Assembly: GCF_034347405.1 (NCBI RefSeq)
Contig: NZ_CP133778.1
Span: 372,001 to 436,000 of the forward strand
DNA from: Pseudomonas sp. CCC3.1
Lineage (GTDB): Bacteria > Pseudomonadota > Gammaproteobacteria > Pseudomonadales > Pseudomonadaceae
Length of the DNA: 64,000 nt
Direction of reading: 5' to 3'
Shown in pieces: positions 7,830 through 16,726 of the stretch (positions within the stretch are counted from its first letter, which is position 1; the number at the start of each line of letters is the position of its first letter). The notes beneath the pieces were generated by a model. The model saw only the letters and a list, made by a program, of their open reading frames with translations, was not told the origin of the DNA and made no database searches. The position numbers and the translations under genes are program-made.

Positions 7830-10160
7830 TCAAAATGCAGTACTCAGGGTCAACGACAGGCTGCGCGGATCACCGTAGATGGCGCCAGCGTAGAAGCCGT
7901 AGCGGGTGTAGTAGGTTTTGTCGAAGAGGTTATTGGCGTTCAGGGTAACGGCCGTGTCCTCGGTGAGGTCGTATTTGGCCATTGCGCTCCAGATGGCATA
8001 ACCCGCCCAAGTCACATCGGTGGGGCCGCGGCTCACGCCGTTGGTGGGAATGCCCGCCGGGGTGGAAGTGGCACGAATGCTGGTTTGCGCGGTGACACCG
8101 GTACCCACGGTCAAGCGATCAAGCACACCCGACAGGCGATAGGTGGTCGAAGCCTTGAACAGGTGCGACGGGTCACTTTGGCCATCGGCGTTGAGGCGAC
8201 GGAAGTGCAGATAGGTGTAGCCACCGTAGACATTCCAGTTGGGCGTCAACGCGCCGGAGACTTCGAGGTCGATACCTTCTGTCTCTACGCCGGTACCCGT
8301 GGTGTAGGCCTGAGCCCCGGTGGGCGTCAGGTTGGCACCATCGGTCACTGCCTTGTTTTCCTGGCGGGTCAGGAAGTAGGCCGCTTGCGCATTGACCTGA
8401 CCGTCAAACCATTCACCTTTAATACCGGTTTCATAGCTCTGACCGCGAATCGGCTCAAGCTTGTTGCCGCTGGCGTTTTCTTCGCTTTGCGGGCTAAAGA
8501 TATCGGTGTAACTGGCGTACAGCGAGTAGGTGTCGTTGAGGTCATACACCGCGCCGAGGTAAGGCGTGACGATACCGTTTTGTTGTTGATTACTGCGGGC
8601 ACCGTTAGTCGACAACGTCGTGCTGCTGTAATCGCTGATGCGCGCGCCCAGGATCACCGACAACGGTTCGGTAATGCTCAGGCGGGTGGCCGCATACATG
8701 CCTTGCAGGCGGGTGGTGGTTTTGCTGTGCAGGCCGGTTTTGTAGGCGTTGATCCGGTAGTCGCTATCGACCCCGTTGTGCCAGTCGGTAATCGGGAAAC
8801 CGTTGTTCGCCCGGAACTGGCACCCCAGCGCGCTGGCACTGGTGCGGTCATCGCTGACCATATTGCAGCGGTATTGAGGGGACCAGGCGACAGTGCGGCT
8901 GTCGTTGTAGCCGAACATGGCCTGATGGGTGCGTCCGAACAGGCTGAAAGGTCCGGTCACATCGACTTGTGCCGATTGCTGGGTGGTGTCGGTGGAGCTG
9001 TGCAGGCCGTTGAGCACGGCGCCGCTGCCATCCTGGTTCCAGTAACCGCCGAATGCGCCGCCACCTTGAGAGTTGACCTTGGCCAGCCCGCGGTGATTCA
9101 ACGCGTCGGTGGTGCTTTGCGCGGCTTTGATGTTGAGCGTCCAGTCATTGTCAAAGCGATGCTCCAGCGAGCCGAACGCTGTGCGCGTGGTGTACTCGCC
9201 AAAACTCCAGCTCGGCACCACGTTGGTGCTGCGCGGCAGGCTGGTTTTACTGCCATCGCCGTACCAGATCGGGATGTTCGCGCCCCAGCCGCCGCCCACA
9301 ATTTTGTAGTACTCATATTGATAACCCGCGCCGAGGGTTGTGGCATCGGTCAGGTCAAATTCGACATTGACCAGCGCGGCCCGCGAACGGTCGGACTGCT
9401 GATCGCGAAAAGAGTTGGCATCCTGTTGGGTCATGACCAGACGCGAGCGCAAGCGGCCATCTTCAGACAAGGGCAGGTTGAGGTCAGCGCCCAGGCGTCG
9501 CTTGTCCCAACTGCCATAGGTGGCGTAAGCACTGCCGCCGAATTCGAAGCCAGGACGTTTGCGGATCAGGTTGACGGTGGCCGATGGGTCGCCCGTGCCG
9601 CCCAGCAGGCCATTGGCGCCGCGAACGATGTCGATACGTTCGTACATGTCCATGTTCAGCGAGCTGCCTGCGCCGCTGAAGTCCGAGCCACCCTGAAACT
9701 GCAGGCCGTCGGTTTTCCAGTTGGTAATCGGATAGCCGCGTGCCCGGTACTCGGTGCGCCCGCCCACTTCTGACTTGCTCATGGTGACGCCGGGTGCGCT
9801 GTCCAGAGCTTGCTCGATAGTGGTGATCTGGCGGTCTGCCATTTGTTCTTGAGTGATGGTGGTGACCGATTGTGGCGTCTGGCGCGGGGTGAGTTTCATG
9901 CCCGTGGAACTGGTGGTGCTCTTGACGGTGTAACCCAGTTGGCCGGTGCTTTCATCGGCTGAGGGTTGAGTGCCTTCAACATTCAGGGTGTCCAGTTCAA
10001 GCGGCGCGGCCGCAGCCTGTTGGCTGGCCATGGCGAACAGTGCACTGAGGCCCATGGCTACCATGATTGCGACAGGGTTGCGGGGCGCTGTAGGGCGAGA
10101 AGGGGTGCTTAACATCAAAGGTCGTGCTGATAGATCCGTCATCATGCCCTGCGTTGTCAT
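7830..10160 (-). CDS. TonB-dependent siderophore receptor (FpvA/FoxA-like barrel, no STN domain)
   Basis: Outer-membrane ferric-siderophore receptor, about 776 residues from the ATG at 10160. In-frame ATGs at 10145 and 10142 are also possible, the latter better spaced from GCAGG. The signal segment is VAIMVAMGLSALFAMASQQA, cut near AAAAPLELD. A TonB-box-like stretch (LDTLNVEG) precedes the plug (TPRQTPQSVTTITQEQMADR, then YRARGYPI and ERIDIVRGANGLLGGTGDP). The C-terminus ends in the barrel signature YGDPRSLSLTLSTAF with terminal Phe. It lacks the N-terminal STN signalling domain; instead it diverges from a response regulator and sensor kinase, which probably control it. The ligand cannot be told from sequence; an exogenous siderophore is likely. 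Confidence 0.9.
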   Translation of the reverse strand: MTTQGMMTDLSARPLMLSTPSRPTAPRNPVAIMVAMGLSALFAMASQQAAAAPLELDTLNVEGTQPSADESTGQLGYTVKSTTSSTGMKLTPRQTPQSVTTITQEQMADRQITTIEQALDSAPGVTMSKSEVGGRTEYRARGYPITNWKTDGLQFQGGSDFSGAGSSLNMDMYERIDIVRGANGLLGGTGDPSATVNLIRKRPGFEFGGSAYATYGSWDKRRLGADLNLPLSEDGRLRSRLVMTQQDANSFRDQQSDRSRAALVNVEFDLTDATTLGAGYQYEYYKIVGGGWGANIPIWYGDGSKTSLPRSTNVVPSWSFGEYTTRTAFGSLEHRFDNDWTLNIKAAQSTTDALNHRGLAKVNSQGGGAFGGYWNQDGSGAVLNGLHSSTDTTQQSAQVDVTGPFSLFGRTHQAMFGYNDSRTVAWSPQYRCNMVSDDRTSASALGCQFRANNGFPITDWHNGVDSDYRINAYKTGLHSKTTTRLQGMYAATRLSITEPLSVILGARISDYSSTTLSTNGARSNQQQNGIVTPYLGAVYDLNDTYSLYASYTDIFSPQSEENASGNKLEPIRGQSYETGIKGEWFDGQVNAQAAYFLTRQENKAVTDGANLTPTGAQAYTTGTGVETEGIDLEVSGALTPNWNVYGGYTYLHFRRLNADGQSDPSHLFKASTTYRLSGVLDRLTVGTGVTAQTSIRATSTPAGIPTNGVSRGPTDVTWAGYAIWSAMAKYDLTEDTAVTLNANNLFDKTYYTRYGFYAGAIYGDPRSLSLTLSTAF

Positions 10161-10181
10161 TGGTAATACTTCGTATTTGCA

Positions 10182-10200
10182 GATAATGTTTGGTAGCATT
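10182..10200 (+). promoter_or_regulatory. weak Fur-box-like site in receptor/regulator gap
   Basis: GATAATGTTTGGTAGCATT keeps the first hexamer of the Fur consensus exactly but only about 11 of 19 positions overall. It lies in the ~90-bp divergent promoter region between the receptor and the two-component genes. Tentative. Confidence 0.2.
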
Positions 10201-10248
10201 TTAGGTATCGCGCCGTCAGGCACTATTACGGATATGTGTGGGTATGTA

Positions 10249-11007
10249 ATGGAATGTAATGAACGCTACGTTTTACCCACCGCAAAACCGCTCGTGGCCG
10301 CCAAAACCCTGTTGGTGGTGGATGACGACGATGAAATCCGCGAGTTGCTGTGCGATTACCTGAGTGAGAACGGCGACCATGTGCTGGCCGCAGCCGATGG
10401 CATTGAGATGTGGGCGCAGTTGGAGCGCCAGGCTGTCGATCTGGTGGTGCTGGACGTGATGCTGCCGGGCGAAGACGGCCTGAGCCTGTGTCGCCAGTTG
10501 CAGTCGCGGCCGGGCCTGAGCGTCATCATGCTGTCCGCCAAGGGCTCAGCGCTGGATCGCATCATTGGTCTGGAGGTGGGGGCCGACGATTATTTGACCA
10601 AGCCTTTCGAACCCCGTGAACTGGTGGCCAGAATCAAGGCCGTGATGCGCCGGCAAACACGGGCCGAACCCATTGCGGATCTCCCGATCACGACCCAGCA
10701 CGAGTTTGTTGGCTATCGCCTCGATTATGTAAAGCGCCTGCTGCATATCCCGGATGGCCAGACGCTAACCTTGCCGCGCTCCGACTTCAGGGTGTTGCGT
10801 GACTTGCTCCAGGTCCGTGAACACGTGCTGTCGCGTGATCAATTAACACTCAGTGCGATGGGCCGTGAATACTCGCCCGACGACCGCTCGATCGACATGT
10901 GCATCAGCCGTTTGCGCCAGCATTTCAAGGACGGGCCCGTGCAGATCGTGACCGTGCGCAATGAAGGCTATCTGTTAAGTGTTTCCAGCCCCGAAGCGGC
11001 GGTTTAA
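10249..11007 (+). CDS. OmpR/PhoB-family response regulator next to TonB receptor
   Basis: Two-domain DNA-binding response regulator, 252 residues from the ATG at 10249 (an in-frame ATG at 10234 is an alternative; neither has a strong ribosome site). In the receiver domain the acidic pocket is VDDDDE (24-29), the phosphoacceptor is D69 in VVLDVMLPGEDG and the conserved lysine is K118 in YLTKPF. The C-terminal winged helix (RLDYVKRLLHIP to VTVRNEGYLL) is the Trans_reg_C type. The kinase gene follows after 30 bp. Divergent orientation to the receptor resembles the PfeR/PfeS-PfeA arrangement, so control of siderophore uptake is the best guess. Confidence 0.88.
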   Translation: MECNERYVLPTAKPLVAAKTLLVVDDDDEIRELLCDYLSENGDHVLAAADGIEMWAQLERQAVDLVVLDVMLPGEDGLSLCRQLQSRPGLSVIMLSAKGSALDRIIGLEVGADDYLTKPFEPRELVARIKAVMRRQTRAEPIADLPITTQHEFVGYRLDYVKRLLHIPDGQTLTLPRSDFRVLRDLLQVREHVLSRDQLTLSAMGREYSPDDRSIDMCISRLRQHFKDGPVQIVTVRNEGYLLSVSSPEAAV

Positions 11008-11037
11008 TCCGATGCGCGAAGTGCTGTGAAGGGGGGG

Positions 11038-12399
11038 ATGCGCCTGTGGCCCAAAACCCTGTTCGGCCAACTGACGCTGATTCTGGTCAGCGGCACGCTG
11101 GCTATTCAATTATTGTCGAGCAGCATCTGGTTCGACGTGCGCTATGCGCAAGTCCTCGAAGCCCCGGTCCGGCTGATGGCCAGCCGAACAGCACAACTGA
11201 TTAACCAAAGCCGTTGTGTGCCGGGGCAACCCCAAACAGCTCCGGCCAATTACACGGTCAGGTGCCTGACCTCGAAACCTGATATTCAACCTGAAAACGA
11301 CCGTGCGGCCCGACGCACGGCTTTGCTGTTGAAACAGGCGCTGGCGTATGAGTTGGGGCATGAACCAACGATTGAAATGATTGAGGTCGACTTGACCGAT
11401 GCCGCGGGTCAGCCGCTGGTCTGGCGCAGCCTGTTTGGCCTGCAAACGGCCACGGCCCATATCGACTTCGCGGTGCCTCTGGCCGATGGTCATTGGTTGA
11501 GCGTCGAGGGGCACGAGTTGCAGGGCTGGAGCGGCGAGTCCGCGTGGGCGTTGATTGCCGACTACATCCTGCGGGTCTATGTGGTGCGCATTATCGGCGT
11601 GATCGGGATGTGCTGGCTGGCGGTGCGGCTGTGTCTGCGCCCGCTAAAACGGCTGAGTGACGCCGCCAATGCGCTGGGCGATAACCTGGATCAGAAACCG
11701 TTGGCGGTTGAAGGGCCGCTGGAGGTTCGACAGGCCGCCCAGACGTTTAACGCCATGCAAAAACAGATTGTCGCGATGGTCAATGACCAGAGTTTTTTTC
11801 TCGCGGCGGTGTCCCACGACTTGCGAACACCGTTGACCCGCATGCGTTTGCGCATTGAACGGCTGAGCGATCTCGATCAGCGTGAGCGCTTGAAACAGAA
11901 CATCTACCAAATGGACAAGATGATTACCCAGGTACTCGTCTATCTGCAGAGTGCCAACCAGCACACGTGCCAGTTTATTGATGTCGATAGCGTGTTGCGC
12001 AACCTGTGCGCCGAGTTGTCGACGCCCGCCGAGCCTTTGCCTGTCAGCGGCCGGGGCGGGATGATCTACGCCAACGGCGTGCTGGTGCACCGGTGCTTGC
12101 AAAACTTGCTGGTGAACGCACAAGCCTATGCCCGCGAAATAACGATTGAGGTTGAGCGCTTGCCAAACGGTGTGACGTTGCGCATCAACGACCGGGGGCC
12201 TGGCATCGCGCAAACAGTTTTGCAGTCGGTCACCGATCCGTTCGTGCGCGCAGATACCTCACGCAACGATCAATCAGGTGGTTTTGGCTTGGGCCTGAGT
12301 ATCGCCAAGCGCATTGCCGTCAGCCACAAGGGCAGCCTGACGCTGAACAATCGTGAAGGGGGCGGTTTGACCGCCTGTGTATTCTTGCCCGCTCAGTGA
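11038..12399 (+). CDS. sensor histidine kinase paired with the response regulator
   Basis: Inner-membrane two-component kinase, 453 residues from the ATG at 11038, chosen for the AAGGGGGG ribosome site (a GTG at 11026 is in frame). TM1 is about 9-31, a ~140-residue periplasmic sensor follows, and TM2 is about 178-198. HAMP starts at RPLKRLSDAANALGD. The HisKA box is AAVSHDLRTPLTRMR with H260. The ATPase N-box is CLQNLLVNAQAYA, G1 is INDRGPGIA and G2 is GFGLGLSIAKRI. The periplasmic domain contains two cysteines (C60, C76) that could form a disulphide. Its signal is unknown; a ferric siderophore or periplasmic iron is inferred from the neighbouring receptor. Confidence 0.88.
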   Translation: MRLWPKTLFGQLTLILVSGTLAIQLLSSSIWFDVRYAQVLEAPVRLMASRTAQLINQSRCVPGQPQTAPANYTVRCLTSKPDIQPENDRAARRTALLLKQALAYELGHEPTIEMIEVDLTDAAGQPLVWRSLFGLQTATAHIDFAVPLADGHWLSVEGHELQGWSGESAWALIADYILRVYVVRIIGVIGMCWLAVRLCLRPLKRLSDAANALGDNLDQKPLAVEGPLEVRQAAQTFNAMQKQIVAMVNDQSFFLAAVSHDLRTPLTRMRLRIERLSDLDQRERLKQNIYQMDKMITQVLVYLQSANQHTCQFIDVDSVLRNLCAELSTPAEPLPVSGRGGMIYANGVLVHRCLQNLLVNAQAYAREITIEVERLPNGVTLRINDRGPGIAQTVLQSVTDPFVRADTSRNDQSGGFGLGLSIAKRIAVSHKGSLTLNNREGGGLTACVFLPAQ

Positions 12400-12508
12400 G
12401 GGTGGCGGTCCGATGTTTCACACTTCATGAACCGAGCCGCCACGGTTTGGCCCTTGCTGCAGAATCTGAGGGCTCTAGCATGGGCTGACTATTAGAAGGA
12501 GCAGCCTC

Positions 12509-13384
12509 ATGTTCGCGGGATTTCACACAGCACAGCGCCAGGTCAATGGCGTGCAGATTGCCTACCGTGTCGGGGGCAGCGGGCCGGGTTTGTTGTTGAT
12601 CCATGGCCACCCGCAAACGCACGTGATCTGGCACAAAGTCGCCGAGCAGTTGGCTGAACATTTCACTGTGGTCGCGGCCGACTTGCGGGGCTACGGCGAC
12701 AGCGAAAAGCCCGAAGCGGTGGCGGATCACAGCAACTACAGCAAACGCGAAATGGCCCGCGACTCATTGGCGTTGATGCGCAGCCTGGGGTTCGAGCAGT
12801 TTTCGGTGCTGGCCCATGATCGCGGTGCCCGTGTTGCCCATCGTCTGGCGCTGGACCACCCGCAGGCCGTCAGCCGTTTGGTGATGCTCGACATTGCCCC
12901 GACGCTGGCCATGTACGCGCAAACCAATGAAGCCTTTGCCCGGGCTTACTGGCACTGGTTCTTCTTGATTCGCCCGGCGCCGTTGCCTGAGCGCCTCATC
13001 GAGGCCGACCCTGAGCAGTACGTGCTCAGCGTGATGGGCAGCCGCAGTGCCGGCCTGCAACCGTTTACGCCACACGCGCTGGCCGAATACGTGCGCTGCA
13101 TTCAACTGCCGGGTGCCGCGCGGGGGATCTGCGAAGACTACCGTGCCAGCGCCGGAATTGACCTTGAGCACGACCGCGAAGACATTGCTGCGGGTCGGCA
13201 TTTGAATAGGCCGGTGCTGGTGTTGTGGGGTGCGGAGGGCACGGTGGGGCGTTGTTTCGACCCGCTTGCCGAGTGGCAGAAAGTCGCGACCGATGTCCGT
13301 GGTCAGGCGTTGCCGTCCGGGCACTACATTGCCGAAGAAGTCCCTGAACTGCTGCTTGAGCACGTGTTGCCTTTTCTGCGCTGA
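12509..13384 (+). CDS. haloacetate dehalogenase, fluoroacetate-dehalogenase type (alpha/beta hydrolase)
   Basis: Hydrolyses the carbon-halogen bond of haloacetates to glycolate. 291 residues. The complete catalytic set of fluoroacetate dehalogenases is visible: nucleophile D104 (AHDRGARVAH), carboxylate-binding R105 and R108, acid D128 (LDIAP), halide-pocket H149-W150 (YWHWFF) and Y211, and base H272 (SGHYIAEE). Their spacing agrees with the R. palustris enzyme RPA1163 as I recall it. Ordinary epoxide hydrolases of this fold have different cap residues. A good AGAAGGAG ribosome site precedes the ATG. A LysR gene begins 33 bp downstream on the same strand. Activity on fluorinated versus chlorinated substrates cannot be decided here. 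Confidence 0.85.
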   Translation: MFAGFHTAQRQVNGVQIAYRVGGSGPGLLLIHGHPQTHVIWHKVAEQLAEHFTVVAADLRGYGDSEKPEAVADHSNYSKREMARDSLALMRSLGFEQFSVLAHDRGARVAHRLALDHPQAVSRLVMLDIAPTLAMYAQTNEAFARAYWHWFFLIRPAPLPERLIEADPEQYVLSVMGSRSAGLQPFTPHALAEYVRCIQLPGAARGICEDYRASAGIDLEHDREDIAAGRHLNRPVLVLWGAEGTVGRCFDPLAEWQKVATDVRGQALPSGHYIAEEVPELLLEHVLPFLR

Positions 13385-13417
13385 GCTATTCTGTGCGCTC
13401 TTGCCGCCAAGCCGTTC

Positions 13418-14338
13418 ATGACCATGCCGCCAAAAAAAGACAGTGCGCCGTTGCCTGAAGACCTGCGGGTCTTCCTCACGGTTGTGCGCAAGGGTGGCTT
13501 TGCCGCCGCGGCAGAAGAGCTGGGATTGTCTCCAGCCTATGTCAGCAAACGCATTCAAATCCTCGAAACCACCTTGGGCAGCCGCTTGTTGCACCGCACC
13601 AGCCGCCGTGTCGCGCTGACCGACGACGGCGAGCGGGTGCAGCGCTGGGCGGTGCGCATCCTCGATGATGTTCAGCAGTTGCAGGACGAACTATGCGAAG
13701 CGCATACCGCGCCCCGTGGTCGTTTGCACCTGTGCAGCAGTTTTGGCTTTGGCCGCAACCATGTTGCGCCCGCCATTTCGTTACTGGCCGAGCAGTACCC
13801 GGAACTGGAAATCCGTCTCGATGTGTTCGACCGCGTGGTGGACATTGTTCATGAAGGTTTTGACCTGGAAATCCACGTGGGCGATGACATTGCGGGTCAA
13901 CACATCGGTCGTCGTCTGGCCACCAATAACCGCGTGCTGTGCGCTTCGCCCGACTACCTCAAGCGCCGGGGTGTGCCTGAATCGCTGCAAGACCTGCAGC
14001 AGCACGATTGTCTGGTGCTCAAAGAACGCGATAACGCGTTTGGTATCTGGCAACTGCAAGGCCTGGAGGGCGAAGCCAGCGTGCGCGTCAGCGGGCCGTT
14101 GTCGTCGAACAGTGGCGAAATAGTGTTGCAGTGGGCGCTGGACGGGCGCGGAGTGTTGCTGCGTTCGATGTGGGATGTCAGGCCGCTGCTGGAGCAGGGC
14201 AAGTTGGTACAGGTGCTGGCTGACTACCGGCAAAGCGCTGACGTGTGGGCGGTGTACCCGACGCGCTTGGCCAACTCGGGAAAGCTGCGGGTGTGCGTGG
14301 AATTTTTGCAGGCGCATTTGGGGCGATTGACGCTGTAA
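13418..14338 (+). CDS. LysR-family transcriptional regulator (DmlR-like)
   Basis: 306 residues. The N-terminal winged helix-turn-helix (VFLTVVRKGGFAAAAEELGL, SPAYVSKRIQILE, LLHRTSRRVALTDDG) is typical of the family. The C-terminal periplasmic-binding-like effector domain contains GRLHLCSSFGFGR and the LEIHVGDD stretch common in the DmlR/D-malate subgroup. The start could be the ATG at 13418 or 13424. It lies between the dehalogenase (same strand, 33 bp upstream) and the convergent leuD/leuC pair. A DmlR-type sensor would suit a hydroxy-dicarboxylate, so control of either neighbour is possible. Confidence 0.88.
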   Translation: MTMPPKKDSAPLPEDLRVFLTVVRKGGFAAAAEELGLSPAYVSKRIQILETTLGSRLLHRTSRRVALTDDGERVQRWAVRILDDVQQLQDELCEAHTAPRGRLHLCSSFGFGRNHVAPAISLLAEQYPELEIRLDVFDRVVDIVHEGFDLEIHVGDDIAGQHIGRRLATNNRVLCASPDYLKRRGVPESLQDLQQHDCLVLKERDNAFGIWQLQGLEGEASVRVSGPLSSNSGEIVLQWALDGRGVLLRSMWDVRPLLEQGKLVQVLADYRQSADVWAVYPTRLANSGKLRVCVEFLQAHLGRLTL

Positions 14339-14389
14339 GCCAATACTTAAACCCTTGTGGGAGATTCTATGGTGCATAGCAAGCCGATT

Positions 14390-14540
14390 TCGTAGCAGTT
14401 GCCGAGCACCGCGAGGCTACGTCCGATGGCGAAGCGATCGTAAACCCTAAGTGCAGGGTACAACTGATACCCCGCAGTGCTTAATTTTACGACTTCTGTG
14501 CAGCCGGACGTAGCCTCGCGGTGCTCGGCAACTGCTACGA
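14390..14540. repeat. 36-bp perfect inverted repeat between convergent LysR and leuD genes
   Basis: Arms 14390-14425 and 14505-14540 are exact reverse complements over 36 bp (TCGTAGCAGTTGCCGAGCAC at the left edge), separated by 79 bp. It lies between two convergent genes and resembles paired REP (BIME-like) elements. It is a different sequence family from the other REPs in this window. The 244-bp convergent gap holds nothing else. Confidence 0.85.
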
Positions 14541-14582
14541 GATTTGCGCGCGCCATAGATCTGTGAGAGCTGGCTTAGGGTT

Positions 14583-15191
14583 TCAGTTGAGCCACGGGTT
14601 GGCTTCTAAGTGCCGTTCTTGGAACTCGCGAATCTGCGGACTGCGTTGCAAGGTGCTGCCAATGGCATCCAGCCCCTGTAGCAGCGCGGTTTTGCGCAGG
14701 CCATCGATCTGAAATGGCAGCGACGAGCCATCCGCCACCTGAATGCATTGGGCGCTGAGATCAACTGTGATTTCAGCGGTCTCTGCTTGGCTAACGGTGT
14801 GCCCCAGCGTTTGCACCTGCGCCTCTTCCAGGGAAATCACCAACACCCCGTTGCGCTGGCAGTTGTCATAAAAGATTCCGGCGAAGCTGCTGCCGATCAA
14901 GGCGCGGATACCCAGTTGCTTCAATCCCCAGACCGCATGTTCCCGGCTGGAACCACAGCCAAAATTCGGCCCGGTGACCAAAAAGCGTGCGTCCTGCCAG
15001 CCCGGCTGATTAAGGATGAATGCCGGGTTCGGTTCGCCCGAAGGCAGAAAGCGCAGGTCAAAAAACAGACCGCGATCCAGTCCGTTGCGATCAATGCCTT
15101 TAAGAAATTGTTTAGGCATGATCACGTCGGTATCGATGTTGGCCGCGAGCATCGGTGCCGCCTTGCCGCTGACGATGGTGAAAGGTTGCAT
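14583..15191 (-). CDS. leuD: isopropylmalate-isomerase-family small subunit (leuD paralogue)
   Basis: Swivel-domain subunit of an aconitase-superfamily hydro-lyase. 202 residues, slightly shorter than housekeeping Pseudomonas LeuD (about 214). The substrate-loop signature GPNFGCGSSREHAVWGL (about 73-89) is intact, as are MPKQFLKGIDRNGLDRGLF and the ending QIREFQERHLEANPWL. It is translated directly after the large subunit with a two-base gap. No leuB accompanies it, in contrast to the usual leuCDB cluster, and a DmlR-like regulator is convergent. The substrate may therefore be a small 2- or 3-hydroxy acid such as citramalate or a methylmalate rather than isopropylmalate. Confidence 0.82.
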   Translation of the reverse strand: MQPFTIVSGKAAPMLAANIDTDVIMPKQFLKGIDRNGLDRGLFFDLRFLPSGEPNPAFILNQPGWQDARFLVTGPNFGCGSSREHAVWGLKQLGIRALIGSSFAGIFYDNCQRNGVLVISLEEAQVQTLGHTVSQAETAEITVDLSAQCIQVADGSSLPFQIDGLRKTALLQGLDAIGSTLQRSPQIREFQERHLEANPWLN

Positions 15192-15193
15192 GC

Positions 15194-16615
15194 TCAGATT
15201 CTCCCTGACAGTTGGCGAACGTCCACTAAGTGACCCGCAATGGCGGCGGCCGCGACCATCGCCGGGCTCATCAAGTGGGTGCGTGCCCCGGCGCCCTGGC
15301 GGCCTTCGAAGTTGCGATTGGTACTGGACGCACAGCGGTCGCCGGGGGCGAGTACGTCATCATTCATGGCCAGGCACATGGAGCAGCCGGATTGACGCCA
15401 CTCAAAACCGGCGTCGATAAAGATCTCGGCCAACCCTTCGGCCTCGGCCTGATCACGCACCTGAGTCGACCCCGGCACGATCATCGCCCGCACATGCGTG
15501 GCCACTTTCTGACCACGCACCACCTGCGCCGCGTCGCGTAAATCCTCAATGCGGGCGTTGGTGCACGAACCGATAAAGGCATGGCTGATCACCACTTCAT
15601 TGAGCGGCGTGCCAGCCTCCAGGCCCATGTAGTTCAAGGCGCGGCGCATGTCCTGACGCAAGATCAAGTCACTGATCGCTTGCGGGTCCGGCACGCTGCT
15701 GCCAATGGCGGCGGCCTGATCGGGGCTGGTGCCCCACGTGACCATCGGTTGCAGGTCAGAGGCGTCCAGTTGCACCTCTTGATCGAACTGCGCGTCGGGG
15801 TCGCTATAAAGCAGGCGCCAACGCTCAACCGCGTGTTCCCACAACTCGCCTTGTGGGGCACGGGGCTTGTCTTTGAGGTAGGCGTACACCTTGTCATCGG
15901 GCGCCATAAAAGCGCCGCGCGCACCGGCTTCCACGGCCATGTTGCAGATGGTCATGCGCGCTTCAACGCTCAATGCATCGATGGTCGAGCCGGTAAATTC
16001 GATGGCATACCCGGTGGCGCCGGACGCGCCGATTTTGCTGATCAGGGCCATGATCACGTCTTTTGACGTCAGCCCCAGCCCCAGCGCGCCTTCGACGGTC
16101 ACACGCATACGTTTCAGGCGTTTGTAGACCAGCGTCTGAGTGGCCAGCAGGTGCTCGATTTCGGAGGTGCCGATACCAAAGCCGAAGGCACCGAGCGCGC
16201 CATACGTCGTGGTGTGACTGTCGCCCGCGGCGATCACCATGCCGGGCAGGATGAAGCCTTGCTCGGGGGCGATAACGTGTTCGATGCCCTGGCGCTGGTC
16301 GAGTACATCAAACAACTCGATGCCAAACGTTTCGCAGTTCTGTTGCAGATACGACACCTGCAACGCACCGCCCGCATCGGCCATGGCGGCCACGCGCACG
16401 GGGGCAGTCGGGTTCACATGGTCAACCACCGCCAAGGCGGTTTGCGGGCGCCACACCTCGCGCCCGGCTTCACGCAAACCACTGAAGGCTTGCGGGCTGG
16501 TGTATTCGTTAATGACCTGACGGTCTATATAAAGCAAGACATGACCTTGATCATCGAGCGCGCACACGGTGTGCGCATCAATGTGCTTGTCATAGAGAGT
16601 TTTGGCGTGGGTCAT
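15194..16615 (-). CDS. leuC: isopropylmalate-isomerase-family large subunit (leuC paralogue)
   Basis: 4Fe-4S subunit, 473 residues. Cluster ligands are C351 (FIGSCTNARIEDL), C411 and C414 (SGCSMCLAMNDD). The aconitase motifs GDSHTTTYGALGAFGFGIGT and GATGYAIEFTG are present. The early motif usually read as DHNVPT in LeuC is DHVNPT here (65-70), and the insert around 244-290 (AYLKDKPRAPQGELWEHAV) is diverged. These features suggest a paralogue with altered substrate. It is co-transcribed with the small subunit. Two LeuC types coexisting in pseudomonads would leave this one free for another 3-carboxy-hydroxy-acid isomerisation; that is inference. Confidence 0.85.
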   Translation of the reverse strand: MTHAKTLYDKHIDAHTVCALDDQGHVLLYIDRQVINEYTSPQAFSGLREAGREVWRPQTALAVVDHVNPTAPVRVAAMADAGGALQVSYLQQNCETFGIELFDVLDQRQGIEHVIAPEQGFILPGMVIAAGDSHTTTYGALGAFGFGIGTSEIEHLLATQTLVYKRLKRMRVTVEGALGLGLTSKDVIMALISKIGASGATGYAIEFTGSTIDALSVEARMTICNMAVEAGARGAFMAPDDKVYAYLKDKPRAPQGELWEHAVERWRLLYSDPDAQFDQEVQLDASDLQPMVTWGTSPDQAAAIGSSVPDPQAISDLILRQDMRRALNYMGLEAGTPLNEVVISHAFIGSCTNARIEDLRDAAQVVRGQKVATHVRAMIVPGSTQVRDQAEAEGLAEIFIDAGFEWRQSGCSMCLAMNDDVLAPGDRCASSTNRNFEGRQGAGARTHLMSPAMVAAAAIAGHLVDVRQLSGRI

Positions 16616-16726
16616 GGCGTTGGCTCGCAGCGAAGGGCGTGCGAACCATCATAAAGACGGGAGTGGCACCATCAATGGCGATGCAGTGATGGCTCAGAAC
16701 ATGATTCGTGTTGGATGCGAAAACTG

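Noticed and set aside
7782..9773. Long plus-strand open frame (663 residues)
   Set aside because: Antisense shadow of the TonB receptor gene; low-complexity Val/Gly/Ala/Arg composition and no family resemblance.
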